A stretch of 6,333 bases of DNA from Candidatus Poseidoniaceae archaeon. Lineage in GTDB: Archaea > Thermoplasmatota > Poseidoniia > Poseidoniales > Poseidoniaceae. A program made the translations under genes and the position numbers. Of the stretch, positions 1 through 6,333 are shown one piece after another (positions within the stretch are counted from its first letter, which is position 1; every line of letters starts with the position of its first letter). Under the pieces are notes generated by a model that saw nothing but the letters and a program-made list of their open reading frames with translations, did no database searches and was not told the origin of the DNA. The stretch is taken from contig JAKURJ010000095.1 of assembly GCA_022452125.1 (NCBI GenBank), forward strand, positions 1 through 6,333, read 5' to 3'.

Positions 1-697
1 GGAAAAAAATCTTCCCAAAGGTATGCTGATATCCCTACTACTAATCACTCTGCTATACGTTGTTGTTACTTTCATTATGATGGCAGCAGTCGATGGAGAA
101 TGGTGGCTAAACTCAGATGGCTCACCCAGAGAAGACCCAATCTTCGCTTTTGTTGATGCGGTTGAATCTACAAACATTGGATTAGCTCTAGCACTGCTGG
201 CAGTGTTGACAATGATTTCGGGAGCATTGTCTGGTCTTCTAGCAGCATCCAGGTTCCTATTTGGAATGGCAAAAGATAGTTTGCTACCAGATGTAATGTG
301 TGATACAAATAAGAAATTCGAGACTCCTCACTGGGCGATTATTCTAACTGCTGCGGCAATGGCAATCAGTATTTTGACGCTTCCAGTGAAGGATGTTGCT
401 AAACTAGCATCTGGATTCCAAATTATGGTCATAGTGGCATTGAATGTTAGCGTGATAATACTGAGAAGTGAAAATCCAAAACACGACTGGTACAAACCTT
501 CATTCAAATCTCCATTATTCCCATGGGTTCAGATTATTGGTACTGTTACCGGTGGTTACCTAGTATTCATTATGGGTGAGAAAGCGATTATTGGAGCAGT
601 GGGTGCAATCATCATCGGCCTATCTTCATACTACATTTACGGGAAAAAGCATTACCAATTCAATCAATCATTGAAAGCCGACTCAAGTGAAGAATAA
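1..697 (+). CDS. APC-superfamily amino acid permease, C-terminal half (5' end outside window)
   Basis: Integral membrane transporter of the amino acid/polyamine/organocation type, which moves amino acids or related amines across the cytoplasmic membrane. The frame is open from base 2. The first seven residues, EKNLPKG, precede the Met at base 23 and match the conserved APC loop before TM7 (E-x-N-P-x-R/K-x-I/M), so that Met is internal and the start lies left of the window. Of 231 visible residues (counting from base 2), six hydrophobic segments at about 8-28, 60-83, 111-127, 133-154, 172-191 and 194-213 fit TM7-TM12 of a 12-TM fold. The loop after TM8, SRFLFGMAKDSLLPDV followed by TPHWA, is the family signature sR.l.aMArDg.lP...tP. 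The later YKPSFKSPLFPW segment matches the usual (Y/F)rP.fk.PlyP loop before TM11. The tail is short, polar and acidic. It ends in TAA with no spacer before the convergent gene. Family is secure; the substrate is not visible because TM1-TM6 are missing. Confidence 0.9.
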   Translation, partial: EKNLPKGMLISLLLITLLYVVVTFIMMAAVDGEWWLNSDGSPREDPIFAFVDAVESTNIGLALALLAVLTMISGALSGLLAASRFLFGMAKDSLLPDVMCDTNKKFETPHWAIILTAAAMAISILTLPVKDVAKLASGFQIMVIVALNVSVIILRSENPKHDWYKPSFKSPLFPWVQIIGTVTGGYLVFIMGEKAIIGAVGAIIIGLSSYYIYGKKHYQFNQSLKADSSEE

Positions 698-726
698 TCA
701 GGACATTCGAGTCCATTCACCTGATT
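696..726. terminator. inverted repeat across the convergent stop codons (candidate 3' hairpin)
   Basis: AATCAGG at 696-702 is the exact reverse complement of CCTGATT at 720-726, giving a 7-bp stem with a 17-nt loop. AGTG at 686-689 and CACT at 727-730 could extend it below a bulge. The stem covers the last two bases of the permease stop and the whole stop of the reverse-strand gene. No long U-tract follows on either strand; the nearest reverse-strand T run is five Ts at 648-644, inside the permease. A role in 3'-end formation or RNA stability for both transcripts is inference, and chance is a real alternative for a stem with only three G-C pairs. Confidence 0.3.
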
Positions 727-3283
727 CACTAACCAGCCATGACGTCAATTGACCATCCGAATCAATGTACCATCCTGTTTTACCTTGTTCGGTACCAGGA
801 GCTGCCTGCATTATTCCAGTTCGCTTAGCCTCTGCCGCCAATCTTGCACGCAAATCTTCCTTTGATTCGCTAGTATCCGCTGGCGTGGTTTCAGCGCTAG
901 AAGGTTCAGCGCTTACTTCTTCAGGTACATTTTCGGGTTCTTCTGAAACTGTTTCTTCTAGGATGGAATCGTCTTCTTCATATTCGTCATAATCATCATC
1001 CCAGTATTCGTTGTCATCTTGTTCGCCTTTCAATCTGCGAATCAAAACTACCATTATCGCAATGAAGAGGAATATGATTATGGAAACCATCGTCAAAGCA
1101 GTATTTGAGTCTCCTAAGCCTCCTCCAAATAATACTGCATCGACGTCAAAGAAGCGTTGTGCAACTAAGTCATTCCAGTAAGCATTGCATGATTGTGATT
1201 GACCGGCTTGATCGATTGATACCTCATACGTATCTCCAGCCAAATGCTTGACAGAACCAGTGGTGCACTTGATTGTGACCTCTTCTGGGGGAACTTCAAT
1301 TCGATTTCCTGCTTGGTCAATAGCATAAACTCTCATGATCATGCTACCGCCTTCCTCAGGATTTTGTTCAGGAATTTCGGCAAGTAACCTAACCGCTTGA
1401 CCTGGTGTGACTGTAACAGCGATGTCGTGAGTTGCTGAACCTGTAGTCAATCGCAGATTCCATTCTCCTACCAAGCCTCCAGTTACTACCCAGTATCCTT
1501 CTCCTTTCGAGGATGGTGAAACAATTCCTTCTGGGTCTTCAAACTCAAATTCGATATCGGAGGCTAGAGCAATATTCCCGTGTACATCCAAAGTGGATAT
1601 CGTTATCTCAACACCTTCTGCGCTTGCCACTTCAAATCCTTCATCATAATCGGTAGAGATATGTCGTGCTGTTCCTGCAACAACCTCGACATCTGTGATT
1701 GCGAAAACTCCCTGTGCCATCGCTCGGATTTCGTGCATCCCGATACTGGAAGGGGCCCAGCGGTTTTCAGCAAGACGAATTTCCATAGTCATGTCAATAT
1801 CATCAACAACCCACGTTACCAATACTTCATCGATGACGTTGCCATATTCATCCTCGAAAATAGGCTGCAATTCCAAGACTCCATCTGATGGTACTCTAGT
1901 ACCACTTTCAGGAAGGACAATTCTAGCAAGTTCGCCAGATGTCACTTGAACTAAAGAATCAACTTCGTGGACGAATTGTGTTTCATTGTCAAACCATGTT
2001 GCAGAAATAGAGAAATTTCCTATTGGCCCAGGTCTTAATTGCATCCAATCTCCTTGGTCGACAGCAGATAATTCACTATCGATGCTCCAAGCGCCATCAA
2101 CTGCACGTTGATTTCCTGCTGCATCATATGCTGAAATCGAGGCTACAATTAATTCTCCAGACCTTAGAATTTCTTCGGACAATAGTACATCAATTCCAAT
2201 TATCTCTCCCTGAATTACGTTAATCTGCAAAGTCGCAGAAAATCCCTGGTCGCTGACACCGATAGTCCAATCCCCTATCTTTGATGGAATCCAAACCACT
2301 GAATCTCCATCCATGGAAAGAGAACCTGTTGGGACAGTCCAGTTGGCAAGAGGTAGGATGATTTCTCCTGAATTGCCAAGCACATCAGTTCTGATAGCGG
2401 ATAGATTTACTGGGGAACCGGTTCTTGCTTGAGCAACATCCATTTCGATATCTAATCCGGTTGCTTGTGCCGGTAGAACACGGATTACCCCGCTCCCAAA
2501 TGCTCCTGACGAGCTATTGACGCTAATATTCCAAACTCCTGGTGCTCCTCCGAAATAAACCCCAGTTGGCGAAATCGAACCATTTTCAGAAACCCAAGTT
2601 AAATCCCCTGCCTTAGATAGCCCGACTTCATTACCCCAACTATCCTTGGCTACAGGTATGATGTGGATTGTATTGCCACTCTGTACAGTCAATCCGAATG
2701 GTATTTCGAGCGTACTAGGGCTACCGGGGATCACATTGAAGACAACTTGAATTTCCAATTCCAAGTAGATGATTCTCATTACAGCGTTGCCGATTTCATC
2801 GGGTTGCCAAGTCATGTTTGTGTAATCGATATTTCCATTTTGGCATCTCCATGTCAAATCACCTGCAACTGGATTGCCTGCACGATCTACTAAGGTTGCA
2901 TTGAGTTGGATTGAATCATCGATACTGATTTCGGTTACATTAAACCCGGATTGAATTCCTACAGGCCATCCTGCAGTAACTTGAACTGAGGTCGTAGAAT
3001 TTACGCTCCCGCTCGTAGCAGTGATGATGGTTTGGCCAACTGCACCAGGTGTGAAAAGTCCATCCGAATCGATAGTTCCTGAACTCGTAGACCAAGTAAT
3101 AGGCTCGTTGATTGGGCTTCCAGAGCTATCCTTTACAACGGCAGTAAATCGGATTGCTTGGTCTGCACTGACTGTTTGTTGATGTGAATCGATGTCAATA
3201 CTTGCGGGAGTTGATGCCAAAACCGGTGAAGCAACTTGAACGAGCAACAGAGTGACTAGCAAGGAAAGAATAGTCTTTCTCAC
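698..3283 (-). CDS. surface protein A: signal peptide, eight Ig-like repeats, TM helix, acidic tail, GWY module
   Basis: Predicted type I single-pass surface protein of 861 residues. It starts at GTG: an in-frame TAA lies five codons upstream, an AGGGG ribosome site sits 6 nt before it, and the next in-frame Met is residue 157, long after the signal peptide. Residues 1-23 are a Sec signal (MRK, then a Leu/Val-rich core, VLA at the cut). Residues about 26-715 form eight Ig-like repeats of roughly 75-90 residues, each with a D-x-x-G-N-type turn (for example DRAGN, DSWGN, DEYGN, DQAGN) and joined by V-x-x-G hinges, as in bacterial Big-type domains. A TM helix spans about 727-748, followed by IRRLK (positive-inside), an acidic stretch about 755-795 and a helical LRARLAAEAKRTGIMQAAPG segment. 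The C-terminus is a W/G module from residue 836. Eleven N-x-S/T sequons all lie in residues 95-435. It is a paralogue of the gene 48 nt upstream and probably in its operon. Function is unknown; adhesin or envelope scaffold is inference. Confidence 0.92.
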   Translation of the reverse strand: MRKTILSLLVTLLLVQVASPVLASTPASIDIDSHQQTVSADQAIRFTAVVKDSSGSPINEPITWSTSSGTIDSDGLFTPGAVGQTIITATSGSVNSTTSVQVTAGWPVGIQSGFNVTEISIDDSIQLNATLVDRAGNPVAGDLTWRCQNGNIDYTNMTWQPDEIGNAVMRIIYLELEIQVVFNVIPGSPSTLEIPFGLTVQSGNTIHIIPVAKDSWGNEVGLSKAGDLTWVSENGSISPTGVYFGGAPGVWNISVNSSSGAFGSGVIRVLPAQATGLDIEMDVAQARTGSPVNLSAIRTDVLGNSGEIILPLANWTVPTGSLSMDGDSVVWIPSKIGDWTIGVSDQGFSATLQINVIQGEIIGIDVLLSEEILRSGELIVASISAYDAAGNQRAVDGAWSIDSELSAVDQGDWMQLRPGPIGNFSISATWFDNETQFVHEVDSLVQVTSGELARIVLPESGTRVPSDGVLELQPIFEDEYGNVIDEVLVTWVVDDIDMTMEIRLAENRWAPSSIGMHEIRAMAQGVFAITDVEVVAGTARHISTDYDEGFEVASAEGVEITISTLDVHGNIALASDIEFEFEDPEGIVSPSSKGEGYWVVTGGLVGEWNLRLTTGSATHDIAVTVTPGQAVRLLAEIPEQNPEEGGSMIMRVYAIDQAGNRIEVPPEEVTIKCTTGSVKHLAGDTYEVSIDQAGQSQSCNAYWNDLVAQRFFDVDAVLFGGGLGDSNTALTMVSIIIFLFIAIMVVLIRRLKGEQDDNEYWDDDYDEYEEDDSILEETVSEEPENVPEEVSAEPSSAETTPADTSESKEDLRARLAAEAKRTGIMQAAPGTEQGKTGWYIDSDGQLTSWLVSESGEWTRMS
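701..778 (-). other. C-terminal GWY-type tail module of protein A
   Basis: Residues 836-861 read TGWYIDSDGQLTSW followed by a second W-containing turn (GEWTRMS) at the end of the protein. The spacing W-x2-D-x2-G-x4-W-x7-W suggests a tiny three-strand fold, somewhat like the GWYxDPxG modules called DUF2510 or WW-like domains. It lies after the TM helix, so it should face the cytoplasm. The neighbouring paralogue ends with a comparable module. The binding partner is unknown. Confidence 0.55.
1139..3208 (-). repeat. eight Ig-like (Big-type) protein repeats of protein A
   Basis: Protein-level tandem repeats, diverged beyond obvious DNA identity. Approximate residue limits are 26-102, 107-185, 189-270, 274-356, 360-447, 450-535, 538-626 and 628-715. 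Each has an opening strand, a central D-x-x-G-N/S turn (DSSGS, DRAGN, DSWGN, DVLGN, DAAGN, DEYGN, DVHGN, DQAGN), in most cases a strand ending in W shortly after it, a G-x-W/G-x-x-x-I strand, and a V-x-x-G hinge leading to the next. The eighth has Cys673 and Cys699, placed to form an intradomain disulfide. Confidence 0.8.
3215..3283 (-). other. Sec signal peptide of protein A
   Basis: Residues 1-23: MRKT n-region with Arg2 and Lys3, a hydrophobic core rich in Leu, Val and Ile, then SPVLA with likely cleavage before Ser24. There is no twin-arginine motif and no lipobox cysteine. This fixes the GTG as start and orients the repeat array outward. Confidence 0.85.
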
Positions 3284-3289
3284 ATTAAT

Positions 3290-3294
3290 CCCCT
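3290..3294 (-). promoter_or_regulatory. Shine-Dalgarno site for protein A in the 48-nt spacer
   Basis: On the reverse strand the spacer reads AAAAGGGG, then six bases, ATTAAT, then GTG. AGGGG is a purine-rich match to the anti-SD region at good spacing. It decides the GTG start, because the overlapping ATG one frame away is followed at once by TGA. I see no convincing TATA/BRE element in the spacer, so I infer that A is transcribed together with the gene upstream. Confidence 0.6.
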
Positions 3295-3331
3295 TTTACT
3301 CCATTCATCTCTACCGTTGTTTAGGTTTCGT

Positions 3332-6300
3332 TCAATCCGCCCATTCATTCCATTCAGTAGTTCCAGGGTCACGGTACCACCAGGTTCCGTTCTCATCCTC
3401 TCCCCACTCAACGTTATCTTCATCGACGCGATAATCGCTCATCCAATCCTCTTGACCGCCTGCAGCCACTGGTGGTCCACTAGGTCCCGCAGCGGCAGGA
3501 GTCTCGGTTTCTTCCTCTTCGTACTCATAGTCGTCATCATCATCGTCATCGTCATCGTAATCAGATCCTCCTGAGCGTAGAACCATTACAATCACAACTA
3601 GCAATACGATTACAACTAGGATTGCTAGGATTCCTCCTGCGTAATACAAGGTTCCTCCTGCTTCAAAGAATCCCATGAAAGTACCTTCGACAACAATTGT
3701 GTCTGAAACTTCTTTGTTGTGAACAGCAATCATTACAGTTTGCTCTTCTGCATCTAAGGTAGTGATTGTCCATTTACCGTTCTCGGTTTCTTCAGCAGTC
3801 ATCCTACCAGTTAACTTGACTTGAGTTTCTGGCGGTACAGGGATTTCATTCTCCCAAGCATCGAATGTCCTTACTTCAATATCGAATGTCTCTAGCTGAA
3901 GCACGGATTCATCAAGGATGGTCAACTCTATTCTGCTGACAGTTTGATGAGGTACAACTGTTACAGTCCAAGTATCCTCTGCACCGCTCGGTGAGCGGAA
4001 CTTGAATGTGTGCTCCCCAGCAGTTGTTGCACTCCAGTTGTAGATTCCTCCAGACCCCTCAATTGTTGAAGCAGGCACAGCCTTGTTGTCCTGCGTCCAT
4101 AGAACACTCTCTAGGAATGTGTTTCCATCGGCGTCAGTACCTGTGATTGTTAGTGTGTACACGTCACCAGCCTTGGCAGAGTTGGCGATAACGTCGATAT
4201 CGACGGTGACTGCATCTCCGTGTTCGACTGAAATCGTAACTGTCTCAGAGATGTTGTATCCGCTACTTGAGATAGCCCAAGCAGTGATTGACCAATTACC
4301 AACAGTCGATGCTTCCCAAACTCCGGAATTACCAACAATGGTTGAAGTAATGTTTGTCTTCTCTCCCGAATCAGTGTTTTCCAAAGTATAGGATACGATT
4401 GACGGGTCGATGATGTTACCATCACCATCAGTCAACTGTGGCAAGAATTGCAAACTGTTGTCAGCATCAATATTCTGAGTCAAATCTACTGGTTGTATTA
4501 GAGACACGCTAATCAAATCACCATGGTCAACAGATATGTCCAATGTCACTTCGATTGTAATGTTGGCATCCGTGTATGTTGCACGCAGTGTGTAGAATGA
4601 ATCGGATGCGAATACTGGAACGAACATAGTTGTTGAACCATATGTCATCTCTTGTAACACACTTTGGTCGGTGTACTGAACGTGTTCAATTGTCCATGCA
4701 ACATTTTCAGTCCATCTGTTTCCATCTGAGTCAACAGCTTTGACCTTGATCGTGATTTCATCATCAGCGGTTATCTCCTGTAGGGAACCAGTTGAATCTA
4801 CAGAATCAATCACTAGAACAAGACCTGTAATTGCACCTTCACTGACCTGCACGACTACACTGCTTTCCATTCCAGCATAACTTGCAGTTAGTGTCTTAGA
4901 ACCACGCCTTTGAGCATGCCACTCTGCAGGTTGACCTGCAGTAATCATTCCATCACTGATGGTCCAATTCTCCTGTGGAATTACTATTGATAGGCGGTTG
5001 CCCATGATGTCGATTCGAGTTGTGTTTAGCCAGACGATATCATCAGCAGTAACGAATGTGTCAGAAGCATCAATCTCTAAGCTTGCCATTTCACCATGTG
5101 TAATCTGGATTGGAATCTCGTGGTATATTCCTCCAGTTGAAGACATGTTGATGACATAATTTCCAACAGTCATGGCGAAGAATGTTCCATTGGCTTCAGT
5201 GAAAACTCCTCCGCCAACAGTCCAACTAATTCCTCCACCAACTTCGAGGTTGAGCATATTTCCATATTGGTCGTGAAGTGTCCAACTGAGTTGGCAGGTT
5301 TCTCCAGCGTGGATTACTTCCTCACATCCTGAAGTCTCGTAGTATACTGGCGCACCACCAACAACATCGATTGTAACATCAATTGTCTGGGTACTCCAAC
5401 CGACAGTCACGGTTTGAGAACCAGCTGTGTATGGATAGAATGTAGTTCCAGTCATTGTTCCATTGCTTGGTGTGTATGTAATAGTCATTCCAGGGACAGT
5501 GTTACCATTTGCGTCTTCGACATGTGCCATAATTGTGAATGATTCATCAGCTGTTATTGTGCTGGATATTTCATCTACAATTAGAGTTACAGGTGCTCCA
5601 GGTGTTACAGTAATGCTCTCAGTGGTACAGATTACACCGAAACATGCAGTAATATCGTGTGTTCCAACTGACATTGGTGTGTAAACTCCAGTCGAGTTGA
5701 TTGTACCGTCACTTGAATCCCAAACAACATCTTCGGAAACCATTCCTCCAAGTGCATCGTTTAGAATGTGTGAGAACTGAACTGTTGTGTCCGCATCGGT
5801 TGTTGAACCGGAAGGAGAGATAGATACTGAGTGTACGTCAGTGTAATTGATCAGAATCTTTGGCCTCTCATCCAAGGAGTGTTCGCTGGAGTAGAACTCG
5901 ACCCATGAAGGTGAACCTGCAGGGGTGCTTGCAATTACAATCCAACCATGGTCTCCATCCATCAACATACTAGAATGGCCGATATCCATCCAAACTTCAG
6001 TGGTTCCAGAATTGATTGTGACACTGGAGATAGGTGTTGAATCATATTCAACACCAGCGGTCATTCCACCAGCGCTCCATGAAACTCCGGCAGAGGAACT
6101 GTTCCAAGTAGAACCTGCTTGTGACCAAGCATTAGTCAATAGTCTGTGAACGCTCAATGTCATGGTTCCTGATGCTGCTGATTCGACTTGCAGATTAATT
6201 GAAGCCGAATGAATCTTGGCAGCCATTGGCAAAGGAATCTGGCTGTTATCAAGAGCGAATCTCATCGTACATTCAGTATTCGCTCCTTCACAATTGGTAG

Positions 6301-6333
6301 CAACCAACATTGATTCAGCACCGTGGTTCATGT
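3332..6333 (-). CDS. surface protein B: DNRLRE-like head, eight Ig-like repeats, TM helix, Asp-rich tail (5' end outside window)
   Basis: At least 999 residues (numbered from the Met at 6331); no signal peptide is visible. The Met at 6331 is probably not the start: MNHGAESMLV corresponds to the N-y-G-s...l-v strand of a DNRLRE domain, which normally has residues before it, and the frame stays open to the edge. Residues 1-163 are the DNRLRE-like domain. Residues about 164-882 are eight Ig-like repeats with D-x-x-G-N turns (DANGN, DQYGN, DIMGN, DSDGN, DGDGN, DADGN; degenerate in the first, DALGG, and last, DAWEN). A TM helix spans about 895-918, followed by RSGGSDY, nine Asp, EYEEEE, a Pro/Ala/Gly linker about 944-960, and a Trp-rich end. 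Thirteen sequons are spread from residue 77 to 765. Cys pairs 14/21, 230/235 and 336/346 may be disulfides. It is the upstream paralogue of protein A. Surface location is well supported; molecular function is unknown. Confidence 0.9.
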   Translation of the reverse strand, partial: MNHGAESMLVATNCEGANTECTMRFALDNSQIPLPMAAKIHSASINLQVESAASGTMTLSVHRLLTNAWSQAGSTWNSSSAGVSWSAGGMTAGVEYDSTPISSVTINSGTTEVWMDIGHSSMLMDGDHGWIVIASTPAGSPSWVEFYSSEHSLDERPKILINYTDVHSVSISPSGSTTDADTTVQFSHILNDALGGMVSEDVVWDSSDGTINSTGVYTPMSVGTHDITACFGVICTTESITVTPGAPVTLIVDEISSTITADESFTIMAHVEDANGNTVPGMTITYTPSNGTMTGTTFYPYTAGSQTVTVGWSTQTIDVTIDVVGGAPVYYETSGCEEVIHAGETCQLSWTLHDQYGNMLNLEVGGGISWTVGGGVFTEANGTFFAMTVGNYVINMSSTGGIYHEIPIQITHGEMASLEIDASDTFVTADDIVWLNTTRIDIMGNRLSIVIPQENWTISDGMITAGQPAEWHAQRRGSKTLTASYAGMESSVVVQVSEGAITGLVLVIDSVDSTGSLQEITADDEITIKVKAVDSDGNRWTENVAWTIEHVQYTDQSVLQEMTYGSTTMFVPVFASDSFYTLRATYTDANITIEVTLDISVDHGDLISVSLIQPVDLTQNIDADNSLQFLPQLTDGDGNIIDPSIVSYTLENTDSGEKTNITSTIVGNSGVWEASTVGNWSITAWAISSSGYNISETVTISVEHGDAVTVDIDVIANSAKAGDVYTLTITGTDADGNTFLESVLWTQDNKAVPASTIEGSGGIYNWSATTAGEHTFKFRSPSGAEDTWTVTVVPHQTVSRIELTILDESVLQLETFDIEVRTFDAWENEIPVPPETQVKLTGRMTAEETENGKWTITTLDAEEQTVMIAVHNKEVSDTIVVEGTFMGFFEAGGTLYYAGGILAILVVIVLLVVIVMVLRSGGSDYDDDDDDDDDYEYEEEETETPAAAGPSGPPVAAGGQEDWMSDYRVDEDNVEWGEDENGTWWYRDPGTTEWNEWAD
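3335..3412 (-). other. C-terminal Trp-rich tail module of protein B
   Basis: Residues 974-999 contain VEWGEDENGTWWYRDPG and then two further Trp (EWNEW), ending at the stop. Aligned without gaps to the last 26 residues of protein A, the first W, the D three later and the G three after that coincide, and the terminal W is offset by one. It faces the cytoplasm by the predicted topology. It resembles small WW/DUF2510-like folds, but membership of either family is not established here. Confidence 0.5.
3530..3556 (-). repeat. GAT/GAC triplet run encoding nine consecutive Asp
   Basis: Nine Asp codons, residues 926-934, form a near-perfect trinucleotide tract (reverse-strand GAT/GAC mix) just inside the membrane. 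Flanking DY and YEYEEEE extend the acidic patch. Mixed GAT and GAC codons reduce, but do not remove, the chance of slippage-driven length change. Confidence 0.8.
3686..5842 (-). repeat. eight Ig-like (Big-type) protein repeats of protein B
   Basis: Approximate residue limits are 164-243, 245-325, 327-411, 413-498, 500-602, 604-703, 705-793 and 796-882. Each carries the central D-x-x-G-N-type turn and most end in a V-x-x-G or I-x-H-G hinge (VTPGAP, VVGGAP, ITHGEM, VSEGAI, VDHGDL, VEHGDA). Repeats 5 and 6 are longer than the others, about 100 residues. Each repeat resembles its same-numbered repeat in protein A, not simply its neighbours. Confidence 0.8.
5843..6333 (-). other. DNRLRE-like domain (N-terminal edge cut) of protein B
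   Basis: Visible signature elements in order are NHGAESMLVAT (opening strand), MRFALDNSQIPLPMAAKIHSA (the rFdls.iP.ga.i..A strand pair), VHRLLTNAWSQAGSTWNS (the l...W.e...TWn motif), WMDIG (the DvT position), DGDHGWIVIAS (the yGw.l strand) and SSEHSLDERPKILINY (the S.E....RP.L.v.Y closing strand). The family occurs in large repetitive surface proteins of bacteria and archaea, including Methanosarcina disaggregatase. Some members are linked to polysaccharide, but no catalytic role can be assigned here. Cys14 and Cys21 are close enough for a disulfide. Confidence 0.75.

Noticed and set aside
23..25. ATG as start of the permease gene
   Set aside because: The frame is open to the left edge and the seven residues before it (EKNLPKG) are the conserved APC loop before TM7; a start here would give half a transporter.
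1580..1888. 102-codon forward open frame inside protein A
   Set aside because: Antisense shadow: the reverse frame has continuous Ig-repeat homology, while the forward peptide shows no recognisable pattern and no good ribosome site.
3285..3308. Seven-codon reverse-strand reading frame (ATG to TAA) ending one base before the GTG of protein A
   Set aside because: It overlaps the ribosome site of protein A, has no clear site of its own, and such short frames are common by chance; translational coupling is possible but unsupported.
3284..3331. Possible internal promoter between the two surface genes
   Set aside because: The 48-nt spacer shows a ribosome site but no convincing TATA/BRE element; co-transcription is simpler.
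3317..3574. 85-codon forward frame ending in an Ile/Val-rich segment that looks like a TM helix
   Set aside because: The hydrophobic run is the antisense reading of the Asp codons of protein B, not a real membrane segment.
4150..4428. 92-codon reverse-strand frame overlapping protein B in another frame
   Set aside because: It lies entirely within a well-supported Ig-repeat region and its composition looks like an out-of-frame translation.
6329..6331. ATG as start of surface protein B
   Set aside because: It falls inside the opening strand of a DNRLRE-like domain and leaves a TM-anchored ectodomain without a signal peptide; the frame remains open to the window edge.
1..6333. CRISPR array, tRNA, rRNA, insertion sequence or DNA-level tandem repeats
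   Set aside because: Apart from the short Asp-codon tract, no regularly spaced identical repeats, cloverleaf, transposase or terminal inverted repeats were seen; the Ig repeats are similar only as protein.

Overview
The window holds three protein-coding genes and almost no non-coding DNA. The forward strand carries the 3' half of an APC-superfamily amino acid permease. The reverse strand carries two long, tandem, single-pass surface proteins built from Ig-like repeats. Both window edges cut genes. The permease frame is open to the left edge, and its first in-window residues (EKNLPKG) are the conserved loop before TM7 of the family. The second surface protein runs off the right edge in the middle of an N-terminal domain.

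I read the source as a prokaryote, most likely a marine archaeon of the Marine Group II / Poseidoniales type. The supporting signs are large Sec-exported ectodomains made of Big-type Ig repeats with many N-glycosylation sequons, a single membrane helix near the C-terminus, a very acidic cytoplasmic tail ending in a short Trp/Gly module, a DNRLRE-type head domain, AT-leaning codon use and tight gene packing. This is an inference from architecture; there is no marker gene in the window to prove it.

Layout: permease C-terminal half, 1-697 (+). Surface protein A, 698-3283 (-), is complete: signal peptide, eight Ig-like repeats, TM helix, acidic tail, GWY-type C-terminal module. A 48-nt spacer carrying a ribosome binding site follows. 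Surface protein B, 3332-6333 (-), is 5'-truncated: DNRLRE-like domain, eight Ig-like repeats, TM helix, nine-Asp run, Trp-rich C-terminal module. B lies upstream of A in the direction of transcription, so they probably form an operon. The permease converges on A with no intergenic base: the two stop codons abut at 697/698, and an imperfect hairpin straddles the junction.

The main observation is that A and B are paralogues throughout. Repeat n of A matches repeat n of B by its own idiosyncratic motifs, which implies whole-gene duplication of an eight-repeat ancestor and later change of the N-terminal head. Their role is unknown. Adhesion, cell-envelope scaffolding or substrate capture at the surface are the reasonable options, with the conserved short cytoplasmic tail module as the possible inward-facing contact.
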